Shown here: positions 28,527 through 37,604 of the stretch, in pieces | How the letters are laid out: each line of letters starts with the position of its first letter | How positions within the stretch are numbered: the first letter of the stretch is position 1 | NCBI RefSeq assembly: GCF_005222225.1 | Contig: NZ_CP036536.1 | Location: forward strand, 2,876,001-2,940,000 | Direction: 5' to 3' | Origin: Salinimonas lutimaris | GTDB taxonomy: Bacteria; Pseudomonadota; Gammaproteobacteria; Enterobacterales; Alteromonadaceae | Length of the DNA stretch: 64,000 bases | Position numbers and translations under genes: made by a program | The notes under the pieces: model-generated | What the model saw: the letters and a program-made list of their open reading frames with translations, nothing else | Databases searched by the model: none | What the model was told of the DNA's origin: nothing

Positions 28527-31500
28527 TTGGTGCGCTCAACCATTGTTCGCTTTTTTTTATTTGTATTGTTTGTATGCAGTAGCGCTTTCTCCGGCATTAG
28601 TCAGGCAGTCTCTATTACAGACATTCATTTTAAGGAATTAACCCTTCAGGACGGCTTATCGGATCTGACGATTCTGGATATTGCCGAAGACAAAGACGGG
28701 TATATCTGGATAGCCACATTAAGCGGGCTAAACCGCTATTCCGGTTACGACATCAAACAGTACACCCCCTCCCACGACTCCGAGCATTCTTTGCCGAGTG
28801 ATATTATTAATGGCCTAGCTACAGATGCAGCTGGTAATTTATGGATTGCTACAAGCGAAGGACTCGTACGATATCGCTACGAGACAGATGATTTTGAAGT
28901 ATCTCCAAATATTGATATGAAAGTTTTGGCTGTTACTCGAGACACTCAAGGTAATATCCTAGCTGCCTCACCCAAAAATATAATTCGTATTGATGTTAGC
29001 ACTAGTAAAATCATAGAAAAGCTAAGGCTCCCAGACGAAATTTTGGAAACTTCCACAATTAATGAGGAAGGCGAAAAACTATATATTGGCTCGAAGAACC
29101 AAGGCCTGTACATCATAAACACTTTAAACCAATCAATAAAAAAAATCCTCCCTGACCACAGTATAAAAAAAATAGACTTTATCAATTCAGAACCTTGGGT
29201 CTCAACAGATAAAGGTTCGTATGTTATTACAAAGGATGTAATTGATATATTTAAAGATTATGAAATTAAGCCAAGAACTTTCTTTTCAACTCACTTTATA
29301 GATACCGTATTAGTTGGCACTAGCCAAGGTTTGGCATTAATCGATGCAAAAAACAAAGCTGTAATCTCGTTTGACGCTGACAAGTCTAACTTATCTGGAA
29401 TAAAAGAAGACTTCCTTCTTTCTAGTTTATTGGACTCTACAGGGAAACTTTGGATAGGAAGCTATCAGGGCCTTTTTTTATTTAACAGTTCAGACAAACA
29501 TTTTAACCTATATAAGAATCAAGAAGAGTTCAGCGAAAATAAAAATGGAACAACAATATGGGGCATTGATGAAGATAAAAATGGGGACATTTGGATTGCC
29601 ACACAGTCTAATGGCTTAGGATTATTTGACAAAAGTAAAAATAAAACAGATTACTTTTTGCAAGACGAAGAATTTACTATTTGGGATTTAGCAATTGATA
29701 AAAACCAAAACTTCTGGCTTGCCACTTCATCTGGAGTAAAAGCTTACAGCCAAGTTTCTTCAGGGCTCAAATTCGAGACAAGCATACTCGATAATTTTTT
29801 CATAGATAGCTTTTTAAAAAATGATGATAAGATTTGGATTGTTAATAATCAAAAATCCGAGATATGTGAAATCAGGATTCTTGCTCTGAAAAGAAATTTT
29901 AGTAAAGAAAGCCTTGTGCATTGTCATCATCAACCAGAGTTAAGTAAAGGATATTACAAACCGGTCTACCTTTCTGAAAACAAACTTTGGATTTCAAGTA
30001 AGGAAAGAGTACTAATTTACAATACGCTAGAAAATAAATTTTCTCTTGAATATTCAGTAAATGACAAACTTCCTTTATCAAATATATCAAAAGTCTACAA
30101 ATGGAGAGGATCGATTTGGGTTGTTAGTCTAGACAATAAAATAACTCATATAAACGGAAGCACTTTTCAGATTAAAGAACAAAAAGAGATAGCGGGAAAT
30201 ATCACCTCATCTCTTGCTGCTGAAGGGTTTGAAAATACTTTATGGATTGCTACCACTAAGGAAATTTATGCTTTCGATCTGATTGACTTTGAAGTCAAGA
30301 AGACACTTCCTGGAATTTTACTGGAAAATAATAACTTTAATGAAGGGGCATCTCTACATACTAAAAACCATAGCTTGATCTTCGGTGGGAATTTGGGGTT
30401 TAACGTTATCACTCGTGACTATGTTGAGTCTTTAAAAGATGATACAAAAAAAACTGCTACTCCTGTAATAAATTCTATGAAAATATTCGGAAACAACGAT
30501 AAAGATCAGGTGTTTCCTAAAGAAAAGATTCTGAGAAAAGGGGCTTCAATCACACTTAATCATTTTGAGTCACGGTTTAGCTTTTCATTTCTCCTCGTAA
30601 ATCCATCTACTCCTGATTTAACGGAGTATCGATATAAACTTGTTGGCTATGACTCAAACTGGCTCCTATCTGATATCAACAGAGTTGCTCAATTTAATAA
30701 CATTAGTTTTGGTAATTATGAGTTTGAGGTACAAGCAAGAGAGTCTGGTAAGCTATGGTCTGACCCAGCAATATTGAAGATTACAATAGAACGCCCCCCC
30801 TGGCTTCAAACTCCCGCACTAGTTTTGTATGCCGTTATTGCCAGTTGTATCATGCTGTTTATTCTGCGCCAGTATCAAGTGCGCAAACAAAATCAGCTGG
30901 CCATTAAAGAGTCTGAGGAGCGGCTGAAACTGACTCTGTGGAGCAGTGGCGACGAATTATGGGACTGGGATGTGTACCGCGGCCAGGTTTTTCGCTCCAA
31001 CACCTGGGGCACGCTGGATTTTCCACAGGATAATATTCGCACTACCAGCGCGTATGATGCCAACATCCATCCTAATGACCTGTTGCGGGTGCAACAGTCG
31101 CTTAAAGCTCATCTTGAAGGTCAGTCTGAGTTTTATGAACAGGCCTACCGGGCTAAAACATTTAGCAACCGGTGGATTTGGGTTCTGGATCGCGGCAAGG
31201 TGGTTTCCAGGGACCATAACGGTCAGCCAGTGCGAATGACCGGTACCCTGAAGGATATCCATCATCTGAAAGAAGCCGAAGAACAGCTCAACCTGTTTAA
31301 ACGCTCGATTGAGAACATCTCTGAAGGGGTGTTCATTACTAACACGAACTTCAAATTTATTTCTGTTAATAATGCTTATTGCCGTTATACCGGCGAAACC
31401 CGCGAGCAGGCACTGGCCAGCTACCTGTTTTTCCATCAGTATCCAGAACCTTTCACTGAGGAGATTAAGAAAACCCTTAAAGTTAAAGGTAACTGGTTTG

Positions 31501-32963
31501 GCGAGGTGGAGTCTGTCAGGGTCAATGGAGACAAGTTTGAAATTGAGCTTAATATCGATGCTGTGCATGATGATGACGGAAAAATCAGTCATTTTGTAGG
31601 CGTATTTTCTGATATCACGTCCCGCAAGAGCACTGAAAAAGAATTGCTTAAGCTGGCCAATACCGACCCGCTGACAGACCTCCCTAACCGATCGTTTTTT
31701 CAGGCCAGTCATGCCAATCTGGTGCGCCGCGGCGAGAGTCATGCCCTGCTCTGCCTGGACATGGATAACTTTAAAAAGATTAATGATTCCCTGGGCCATC
31801 AAACTGGCGACGTACTGATAAAACAAATTGCCAAGCGTATACAGCGAATGACCGGAAAAACGGCCACCTGCTATAGACTGGGTGGCGACGAGTTCAGTGT
31901 GTTGCTGGAGGATAAATCTGATATCCACCTGATTACCCACTTTGCTCAGGGACTGCTGGATATTCTGGCCCGGCCATTTATCATCAACAAACAGGAATTT
32001 GTGCTGGGCGCCAGTATTGGAATCGCTTTTTACCCTGACGATGGTACAACGCCCCAGGAAATGCTGAAAAATGCCGACACTGCCATGTATTTTGCCAAGA
32101 ACAACGGTGGCAACAGCTACAAATTTTTCAGTGGTGAGATGAACCAGAATGCGGTGCGCCAGCTGCAGATTGAAAACCTGATCAGACAAGGTATTAAAGA
32201 TGATTTGTTCAGTGTCTATTATCAGCCCAAGGTAGATATTAACTCCGGTCGCCTGGTTAGTATGGAAGCGCTGGTACGCTTTGAGCATCCCAGTAAGGGC
32301 ATTGTCAGCCCGGGGCAGTTTATTCCCCTGGCGGAGCAGACCGGTCAAATCATTGAAATTGGCGAACAGGTGCTGCGTAAAGCCCTTATTGATACCAAGC
32401 GCTGGGTCAGCCAGGGAATATTCAGTGGCCGGGTCGCCGTAAACCTGTCAGCCAAACAGTTTGAACTGTCAGATCTTGATGATCGCATTACCAAAATTCT
32501 GACCGAAGTCGGCCTGTCACCGCTCCACCTGGAGTGCGAACTGACAGAAGGCACGCTGATGGAAAATCCTGAAGAAGGCCTGAGAATGATGGAACGGTTG
32601 AGAGAAAAAGGCATTCACCTGGCGCTGGATGACTTTGGGACCGGCTATTCTTCACTGGCCTACCTAAAGCGCTTCCCGCTCAACACGCTTAAAATCGATA
32701 AAGCATTTATTGATGATATTGCCAAAAGCAATGTAGACCGGCACATGGCCGCGGCGATTATCCAGATTGCCCATAACCTGGGCTTAAAGGTGGTTGCTGA
32801 AGGAGTGGAAGAAGAAGAGCAGCTGGCGATTTTACGTCGTTATGACTGTGAAATGTTGCAGGGTTACCTGTATAGCCGCCCGCTAAGTGCAGACCGTTTT
32901 GAGCAGCTGTTACTTGAAAACCAGAAGCTGCATCAGCTGATTAACAAGCACAGCTCGCACTAA
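28527..32963 (+). CDS. Periplasmic-propeller sensor with PAS, GGDEF and EAL domains (c-di-GMP turnover)
   Basis: The 1478-residue protein begins with a signal peptide (VRFFLFVLFVCSSAF). A large extracytoplasmic region follows, made of two-component-regulator propeller repeats (DGYIWIATLSGLNRYSGYD, GNLWIATSEGLVRY, GKLWIGSYQGLFLF and others), and it ends in a Y_Y_Y-type domain (EYRYKLVGYDSNWL, about 670-750). Then come one membrane helix (about 763-785), two PAS regions (about 800-1035), a GGDEF domain with intact GGDEF at 1119-1123, and an EAL domain with intact EAL at 1247-1249 and DDFGTGYSS. Both cyclase and phosphodiesterase motifs look intact; which activity dominates is unknown. Start is TTG 28527 or GTG 28530. 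The propeller coding region is far more AT-rich than both ends of the gene. Confidence 0.93.
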   Translation: MVRSTIVRFFLFVLFVCSSAFSGISQAVSITDIHFKELTLQDGLSDLTILDIAEDKDGYIWIATLSGLNRYSGYDIKQYTPSHDSEHSLPSDIINGLATDAAGNLWIATSEGLVRYRYETDDFEVSPNIDMKVLAVTRDTQGNILAASPKNIIRIDVSTSKIIEKLRLPDEILETSTINEEGEKLYIGSKNQGLYIINTLNQSIKKILPDHSIKKIDFINSEPWVSTDKGSYVITKDVIDIFKDYEIKPRTFFSTHFIDTVLVGTSQGLALIDAKNKAVISFDADKSNLSGIKEDFLLSSLLDSTGKLWIGSYQGLFLFNSSDKHFNLYKNQEEFSENKNGTTIWGIDEDKNGDIWIATQSNGLGLFDKSKNKTDYFLQDEEFTIWDLAIDKNQNFWLATSSGVKAYSQVSSGLKFETSILDNFFIDSFLKNDDKIWIVNNQKSEICEIRILALKRNFSKESLVHCHHQPELSKGYYKPVYLSENKLWISSKERVLIYNTLENKFSLEYSVNDKLPLSNISKVYKWRGSIWVVSLDNKITHINGSTFQIKEQKEIAGNITSSLAAEGFENTLWIATTKEIYAFDLIDFEVKKTLPGILLENNNFNEGASLHTKNHSLIFGGNLGFNVITRDYVESLKDDTKKTATPVINSMKIFGNNDKDQVFPKEKILRKGASITLNHFESRFSFSFLLVNPSTPDLTEYRYKLVGYDSNWLLSDINRVAQFNNISFGNYEFEVQARESGKLWSDPAILKITIERPPWLQTPALVLYAVIASCIMLFILRQYQVRKQNQLAIKESEERLKLTLWSSGDELWDWDVYRGQVFRSNTWGTLDFPQDNIRTTSAYDANIHPNDLLRVQQSLKAHLEGQSEFYEQAYRAKTFSNRWIWVLDRGKVVSRDHNGQPVRMTGTLKDIHHLKEAEEQLNLFKRSIENISEGVFITNTNFKFISVNNAYCRYTGETREQALASYLFFHQYPEPFTEEIKKTLKVKGNWFGEVESVRVNGDKFEIELNIDAVHDDDGKISHFVGVFSDITSRKSTEKELLKLANTDPLTDLPNRSFFQASHANLVRRGESHALLCLDMDNFKKINDSLGHQTGDVLIKQIAKRIQRMTGKTATCYRLGGDEFSVLLEDKSDIHLITHFAQGLLDILARPFIINKQEFVLGASIGIAFYPDDGTTPQEMLKNADTAMYFAKNNGGNSYKFFSGEMNQNAVRQLQIENLIRQGIKDDLFSVYYQPKVDINSGRLVSMEALVRFEHPSKGIVSPGQFIPLAEQTGQIIEIGEQVLRKALIDTKRWVSQGIFSGRVAVNLSAKQFELSDLDDRITKILTEVGLSPLHLECELTEGTLMENPEEGLRMMERLREKGIHLALDDFGTGYSSLAYLKRFPLNTLKIDKAFIDDIAKSNVDRHMAAAIIQIAHNLGLKVVAEGVEEEEQLAILRRYDCEMLQGYLYSRPLSADRFEQLLLENQKLHQLINKHSSH

Positions 32964-33105
32964 CCTTAATTTTCTATCATTTAGACTCGCACCTTCCTAC
33001 TTATATTCCGGTGTCGGCATCAGTTTGCCGGCACAGCGGCATAGTCTGGTCAGACGGCCATTGCCGTATCCGTAGCAGATTCAGGCGTTAACAGTAAAAA
33101 AGCAT
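32964..33105. other. Gap after the GGDEF/EAL gene; possible weak hairpin
   Basis: An imperfect 9-bp stem (GTGTCGGCA / TGCCGGCAC, one G-T pair) at about 33009-33032 may end the preceding transcript, but no T-run follows. No gene is seen here. The gap continues to 33352 with the regulatory elements listed separately. Confidence 0.4.
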
Positions 33106-33216
33106 GTCAAAAAACCATCACTACAACTAAAGTCTATTTTTTGACGCTCCCCCATCGTAAAGCTCAGTAAAAAATCACACTAAAACGTCATTTTTTTGAC
33201 TAAACCCGTTCAAAAA
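33106..33216 (+). promoter_or_regulatory. Repeated GTCAAAAAA/TTTTTTGAC elements: candidate enhancer sites upstream of a sigma-54 promoter
   Basis: Three related copies are visible. GTCAAAAAA (33106-33114) and TTTTTTGAC (33137-33145) form a widely spaced inverted repeat. TTTTTTGAC (33192-33200) and GTTCAAAAA (33208-33216) form a second, tighter, slightly imperfect inverted repeat with a 7-bp spacer. They sit 25 to 135 bp upstream of the sigma-54 element, where enhancer-binding activators usually act. The identity of the activator is unknown. Confidence 0.55.
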
Positions 33217-33240
33217 GCCCAAAAATAATAGTAAAAAAGT

Positions 33241-33256
33241 TGGCACGAGTATCGCT
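33241..33256 (+). promoter_or_regulatory. Sigma-54 (RpoN) promoter
   Basis: TGGCACGAGTATCGCT matches the sigma-54 consensus TGGCACG-N4-TTGCW at all seven -24 positions and at four of five -12 positions, with the required GG-N10-GC spacing. Transcription would begin near 33267-33268, giving a leader of about 85 nt before the small exported-peptide gene. A short hairpin (AACCG/CGGTT with inner CAG/CTG, 33270-33294) could form at the start of that leader. Confidence 0.75.
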
Positions 33257-33352
33257 ATATATTAAGAGTAACCGGCCAGCATGTCCTGACGGTTTGTTAG
33301 TTCAAATAATAATATCCAAACAACGATACTTTTCATAAAAAAGGAATAACAC

Positions 33353-33517
33353 ATGTTAAAAGCATACGCAGTTGCACTAGTATTATCGACCAGCACGCCT
33401 GTAACAGCCGATACTCAGGAAAGCGCCCGTCCGTTGGAAAAGCCAGTGGCTCAAACTACTCAGGAATTGCAAGGCAAAAAGCCTGGGACTTGTGAATGTG
33501 GTATCATCACATATTAA
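33353..33517 (+). CDS. Small exported Cys-x-Cys peptide, 54 residues, undescribed
   Basis: The frame ATG 33353 to TAA 33515-33517 is preceded by a strong AAGGA site with 7-nt spacing. The peptide begins MLKAYAVALVLSTSTPVTAD, a short signal peptide with a likely cleavage after ...VTA. The mature part is polar (DTQESARPLEKPVAQTTQEL) and ends in GKKPGTCECGIITY, with the only two cysteines in a Cys-Glu-Cys motif eight residues from the end. It lies directly downstream of a sigma-54 promoter with candidate activator sites and is followed by a hairpin, so it forms a monocistronic unit. I do not recognise a family. Signal peptide-like peptide, metal-binding peptide or modified-peptide precursor are all possible; no modification genes are adjacent. 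Confidence 0.7.
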   Translation: MLKAYAVALVLSTSTPVTADTQESARPLEKPVAQTTQELQGKKPGTCECGIITY

Positions 33518-33524
33518 GATTTTG

Positions 33525-33552
33525 GCTCAAGGGGATAGATATCCCTTTGAGC
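33525..33552 (+). terminator. Hairpin between the small peptide gene and the convergent gene
   Basis: A 13-bp stem with one G-T pair (GCTCAAGGGGATA / TATCCCTTTGAGC, 2-nt gap) starts 8 bp past the peptide stop codon and ends 3 bp before the stop of the convergent gene. The T-run is weak, so it is a probable rather than certain terminator. Confidence 0.55.
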
Positions 33553-33554
33553 TC

Positions 33555-33770
33555 TTAAGCCTGCATCCAGACATTATTATATCCGCTATCCCGCTTCATC
33601 AGGATATACCGATGCATAGTAAACAATGGGATTAGCATAGGCCCCATTACTGCCCCGGCTAACGCCCAGTTAACCCGCTTCATACCAGCCTTGGTTGCCT
33701 CTACATAGAAATACGCACTAAAAAAAACTGCCAGAACTACCAGTCCAAAAGGCCACAAGCCTGCTAACAT
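33555..33770 (-). CDS. Small two-helix membrane protein, hypothetical
   Basis: A 71-residue protein starting MLAGLWPFGLVVLAVFFSAY with a second hydrophobic stretch NWALAGAVMGPMLIPLFTMH and a basic tail. An AGAGG site lies 7 nt before the ATG at 33770, so this start is preferred to the in-frame ATG at 33821. It converges on the small peptide gene. I do not recognise a family; it looks like an inner-membrane protein with both helices separated by a short basic loop. Confidence 0.65.
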   Translation of the reverse strand: MLAGLWPFGLVVLAVFFSAYFYVEATKAGMKRVNWALAGAVMGPMLIPLFTMHRYILMKRDSGYNNVWMQA

Positions 33771-33967
33771 CGGATTACCTCTCTGATTGAAACGAAACAT
33801 TATTGTACAGATATTGAACACAATTTTCAGCTAAAACACTGTTTTTTGCCATCTATACACAGCGAATTAAGACTAAGCTATTCAACTATATAAAGTTTTA
33901 GTTGGCCAGATATCAAACAAAGCAAGGCTGATATTGCACCTTTAATGTTAAAATTTTGTTTCAGGCA

Positions 33968-33996
33968 TTAAAAAACCCGGCCTTTGCCGGGTTTTT
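33968..33996 (-). terminator. Terminator of fadIJ, possibly bidirectional
   Basis: An 8-bp GC-rich stem (AACCCGGC / GCCGGGTT) with a 4-nt loop has a T-run on the minus strand side (TTTTTTAAT) and TTTTTG on the other. It lies about 17 bp past the fadJ stop codon. Confidence 0.92.
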
Positions 33997-34012
33997 GCTA
34001 TAAAGCCTTTAT

Positions 34013-36175
34013 TTAGTAAAAGGTTTTGTTTTCTTCAGCCATATTGACCAGATAATCACAAGGCGTGAACTTATCTCCTGATTTGGCAGCGTAATGTCTT
34101 AGTTTTTCGACTACCTTGGCTGACCCTAAGGTGTCCATATAGCGGAATGGCCCACCCAGGAAAGGCGGGAAGCCAATACCAAAGATCGCTCCAATGTCCC
34201 CATCACGTGGGTTTCGGATAACACCTTCTTCCAGGCAACGCGCAGCTTCGTTCAGCATCATCAGCACACAACGCTCGGCCACTTCCTTTTCACTCTTGGT
34301 TGAAGAAGGCGTAACATTAAGCAGGCTATAGATGCTTTCATCCACTTCCTTACCTGGCTTTTTCCCCTCATACAGGTAGAAGCCCTTCTTGTTTTTCTTG
34401 CCTTTGCGATCATCAGCCAGCACTTTGTCAAAGGCTTCTGGTGCGGTGAAGCGCTCACCAAATGCATCAACCAGAATAGGAATGATTTTAGTCCCAACAT
34501 CAATCCCCACTTCGTCAAGTAGCTTAACCGGGCCAACCGGGAAGCCAAACTTGACCAGAGATTTATCAATATGATCTACCGGTTCACCGGCCAGCAGCAA
34601 ATTAGCGGCTTCATTCATGTACGGTGCCAGAATCCGGTTGACATAAAAACCCGCGCCATCTTTCACTACAATTGGTGTTTTACCCTGTCTGCGGGCAAAC
34701 TCCACGGTAGTGGAGATGGTTTCGTCTGACGTTTTATCATGCGCAATAATTTCAGCCAGCGGCATTTTGTCAACCGGTGAGAAATAATGCAGACCTACTA
34801 CATTGTCAGGACGGCTGGCTTTTTCAGCAATCTGACCAATCGGAATAGATGAAGTATTAGAAGCAAAAATAGTATTTTCTTTACAGTTTGCCTCAATATC
34901 CGTCACCATAGACTGTTTCAGGCCGACATCTTCAAACACCGCCTCAATCACGATATCAGTATCTGCAAATCCGTTGTAATCCAGCGAGCCGGTTAATAAT
35001 GACAATTGCTTTTGCATCTGCGATTTCATCAGATGACGCTTTTTCACTTTCGCATTAAGCAGGTCATAAGAATACTTCATCGCATTGGCAATACCTTCCG
35101 GGCGAATATCTTTAATCCGCACCGGCACGCCCGCTTTTGTCGCCGACACAAAGGCAATGCCTCCGCCCATCAGGCCGCCACCTAACACGCCAGACTTAAG
35201 CACTTTGCGCGGCTCAACGCCTTCAACACCATGTTCTTTTTTCATTTCTGTGGTAGCAAAGAAAATCTGGCGTAACTGGAAGGACTCCGGCGTCATAACT
35301 AACTCACCAAACGCTTTTGCTTCTGCCCGCAGGCCAGCTGCCATTCCCTCGTTCATGCCGGTTTCAATCACATCAATGATTTTGCCCGGTGCCGGATAGT
35401 TGCCCTTGGTTTTGCTGAACGTCTGCTCTCTGGCTTTTTTAAACATCACCGAGCGGCCCATGCCATTTTGCTCAAGCAATTTAGCCATCATGCCTTTTTG
35501 CGGCGCAGCACGTTCTGGCTTACGCTTTAACGCAAACTGCTCTGCCACATCCACCAGCACGCTTAATGGCACAACCTCATCCACAATGCCATATTTTTTG
35601 GCTTGCTTGGCTCGTGCCGGCGCCCCGGTCAGGATCATCTTCATTGCCTGCTGCACACCTATCAACCGTGGCAAACGCTGCGTACCGCCGCTGCCGGGTA
35701 ACAGGCCTAGCTGCACTTCAGGTAAGCCCAGCTGGGTCGCCGAGTCATCTGTACACACGCGATAGTGACACGCCAGCGCAAGCTCCAGACCACCACCCAA
35801 GGCAGGGCCATGAATAGCTGCAACAAACGTAGCCCGCATTTTTTCGATCCGGTCAAATACCTCCTGACCTCCCGCGGCAATTTTCTGGGCATCTTCGGCT
35901 GTTTTGCAGGCTGCCAGCATGCTGATATCAGCGCCGGCAATAAATGATTTTTTCTTGCCACTGACGACCACCACTCCTTTGATGCTTTTATCTGCATCAA
36001 TCTCATCTAGCATGGCGTTTACCTGTTCGGTAAAGGCTGCTTTCAGGGTATTCATGGACTCACCGGGTACATCAATAGTCAGTACGGCCACGCCATTATC
36101 TTTTTTATGTAAACTGAACGCACTTTGTGCGGCGATGGTCTCTTCAGTATTCACTTGTTTGGTTTCCTGACTCAT
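34013..36175 (-). CDS. fadJ: Fatty-acid oxidation complex alpha subunit FadJ
   Basis: This bifunctional enzyme (enoyl-CoA hydratase and 3-hydroxyacyl-CoA dehydrogenase) works with FadI in beta-oxidation. In the 720-residue product the N-terminal crotonase domain has SFIAGADISML and the oxyanion-hole stretch GPALGGGLELALACHY. The NAD-binding motif GGGLMGGGIAFVSATKAG follows near residue 333, then NTSSIPIGQIAEKASRP and GLHYFSPVDKMPLAEII. E. coli FadJ has 714 residues; length and pairing with fadI favour FadJ over FadB. Its ATG overlaps the fadI stop codon by one base. Confidence 0.95.
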   Translation of the reverse strand: MSQETKQVNTEETIAAQSAFSLHKKDNGVAVLTIDVPGESMNTLKAAFTEQVNAMLDEIDADKSIKGVVVVSGKKKSFIAGADISMLAACKTAEDAQKIAAGGQEVFDRIEKMRATFVAAIHGPALGGGLELALACHYRVCTDDSATQLGLPEVQLGLLPGSGGTQRLPRLIGVQQAMKMILTGAPARAKQAKKYGIVDEVVPLSVLVDVAEQFALKRKPERAAPQKGMMAKLLEQNGMGRSVMFKKAREQTFSKTKGNYPAPGKIIDVIETGMNEGMAAGLRAEAKAFGELVMTPESFQLRQIFFATTEMKKEHGVEGVEPRKVLKSGVLGGGLMGGGIAFVSATKAGVPVRIKDIRPEGIANAMKYSYDLLNAKVKKRHLMKSQMQKQLSLLTGSLDYNGFADTDIVIEAVFEDVGLKQSMVTDIEANCKENTIFASNTSSIPIGQIAEKASRPDNVVGLHYFSPVDKMPLAEIIAHDKTSDETISTTVEFARRQGKTPIVVKDGAGFYVNRILAPYMNEAANLLLAGEPVDHIDKSLVKFGFPVGPVKLLDEVGIDVGTKIIPILVDAFGERFTAPEAFDKVLADDRKGKKNKKGFYLYEGKKPGKEVDESIYSLLNVTPSSTKSEKEVAERCVLMMLNEAARCLEEGVIRNPRDGDIGAIFGIGFPPFLGGPFRYMDTLGSAKVVEKLRHYAAKSGDKFTPCDYLVNMAEENKTFY

Positions 36176-37485
36176 TACTCTGTCTCCACGATCATTGCTG
36201 CACCCAGGCCACCTGCTGCACAGGCAGTTAGCAGACCGGTACCACCTCCACGACGCTGCAGTTCATTCAGCATTTGCGTAATCATTCGTGTCCCGGTGGC
36301 GGCAAAGGGGTGTCCATAGGCAATCGAGCTCCCCATCACGTTAAATTTGTCCATATCGATTTCACCGGTCGCTTTATCGCGGCCCAGCTTTTCTTTGGCA
36401 AATTTATCGCTGGCAAACATTTTCACGTTAGCCAGTGTCTGGGCGGCAAACGCCTCGTGCATCTCAATCAGGGTTAAATCGTTTAATGTCATACCAGCGC
36501 GATCCAGCGCGATAGGTGTGGCATACGACGGCCCCATCAGCATGTCTTCCCATACATCAATGGCCGAAAACGCATAACTGCGGATATAGCCTAAAGGCGT
36601 GTAGCCCAGCTCTTTAGCCCGGCTCTCCGTCATCATTAACACCGCTGATGCCCCGTCTGTCAGGGGCGTGGCGTTGGCGGCAGTAACTGAGCCATACTTG
36701 CGATCAAAGACCGGACGCAGTTTGGCATAGCCTTCCAGGGTAGAATCAAAACGGACATTATTATCCCGGCCCAGCGCGCCTTTAAAAGGCTCGGCGTAAG
36801 CGGTCATCACTTCATTATCCAGCTTTCCGGCTTCCCAACTCTGGGCAGCAAAAGAATGGGAACGGTGTGCCAGCTTGTCTTGTTCCTGTCTGGAAATACT
36901 ATGGGTTTTGGCCATCTGCTCGGCAGTATCGCCCATCGACAAACCTGTCGAATACTCAGCCACAGCCGGCGGTACCGGCATTAAATCTTTAAAGCTCAGC
37001 TTTTTGAATAAGTTGAATTTCTGCCCCATGGTTTTGGCTTTTTGCAAGTCAACCAGTGTGCGGGCCAGATTTTTAGACACCCCGATAGGCGACACCGATG
37101 TTGAGTCTGCACCACCGGCAATGCCTACCTGAATAGTGCCAGCCATCATACTTTCAGCAATGTTTACCGCTGACTGAAAACTGGTGGCACAGGCGCGCGA
37201 TACGCTGTAAGCGTCTGTATGCACATTCATGCCGGTACCCAGCACAATTTCGCGGGCGATGTTAGGCGCTTCTGGCATCTGAACAACCTGCCCATAGACA
37301 ACCTGATCAACCAACTCTGGTGCTACACCATTACGGATGAGCAGTTCATTCACCACCATCTTGCCCAAATCCACAGCCGGAACGCCATGAAAATAAGTTG
37401 CCATCTTTGCAAACGGAGTGCGCAAACCGGAAACAATCGCAATACGATCGCCCGAGCGCGTTGTAACTTCTTGTTTCTTAGCCAT
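36175..37485 (-). CDS. fadI: Acetyl-CoA C-acyltransferase FadI (3-ketoacyl-CoA thiolase)
   Basis: FadI performs the thiolytic cleavage that ends each beta-oxidation cycle. Thiolase signatures are present: the nucleophile region [44 protein letters not shown] and the C-terminal [13 protein letters not shown]. Starting at the ATG 37485 (AGG 7 nt upstream) the protein has 436 residues, identical in length to E. coli FadI. The frame extends upstream to 37557, but that part overlaps the FadR-type operator and is not protein-like. It is the first gene of the fadIJ operon. Confidence 0.96.
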   Translation of the reverse strand: MAKKQEVTTRSGDRIAIVSGLRTPFAKMATYFHGVPAVDLGKMVVNELLIRNGVAPELVDQVVYGQVVQMPEAPNIAREIVLGTGMNVHTDAYSVSRACATSFQSAVNIAESMMAGTIQVGIAGGADSTSVSPIGVSKNLARTLVDLQKAKTMGQKFNLFKKLSFKDLMPVPPAVAEYSTGLSMGDTAEQMAKTHSISRQEQDKLAHRSHSFAAQSWEAGKLDNEVMTAYAEPFKGALGRDNNVRFDSTLEGYAKLRPVFDRKYGSVTAANATPLTDGASAVLMMTESRAKELGYTPLGYIRSYAFSAIDVWEDMLMGPSYATPIALDRAGMTLNDLTLIEMHEAFAAQTLANVKMFASDKFAKEKLGRDKATGEIDMDKFNVMGSSIAYGHPFAATGTRMITQMLNELQRRGGGTGLLTACAAGGLGAAMIVETE

Positions 37486-37514
37486 AATGTACCTGAATCG
37501 TTCGCCACTCACAC

Positions 37515-37531
37515 AAGTGGTCTGACCTGTA
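37515..37531. promoter_or_regulatory. FadR-type operator upstream of fadI
   Basis: AAGTGGTCTGACCTGTA contains the TGGTCnGACC core of known FadR sites (compare E. coli fadL, fadB and fabA operators). It lies 30-46 bp upstream of the fadI start codon, a position suited to repression when long-chain acyl-CoA is absent. FadR itself is not in the window. Confidence 0.7.
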
Positions 37532-37604
37532 TTTAATCCGATTTTACAGACTATCAACGAAATAGCAAATGCTGCCTTACATCGGCGTTAATAGAGCCAG
37601 TCTG

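Noticed and set aside
30957..32348. Long open frame on the minus strand opposite the PAS/GGDEF/EAL region
   Set aside because: It is fully antisense to clearly conserved domains, has no ribosome-binding site and shows low-complexity translation typical of a shadow frame.
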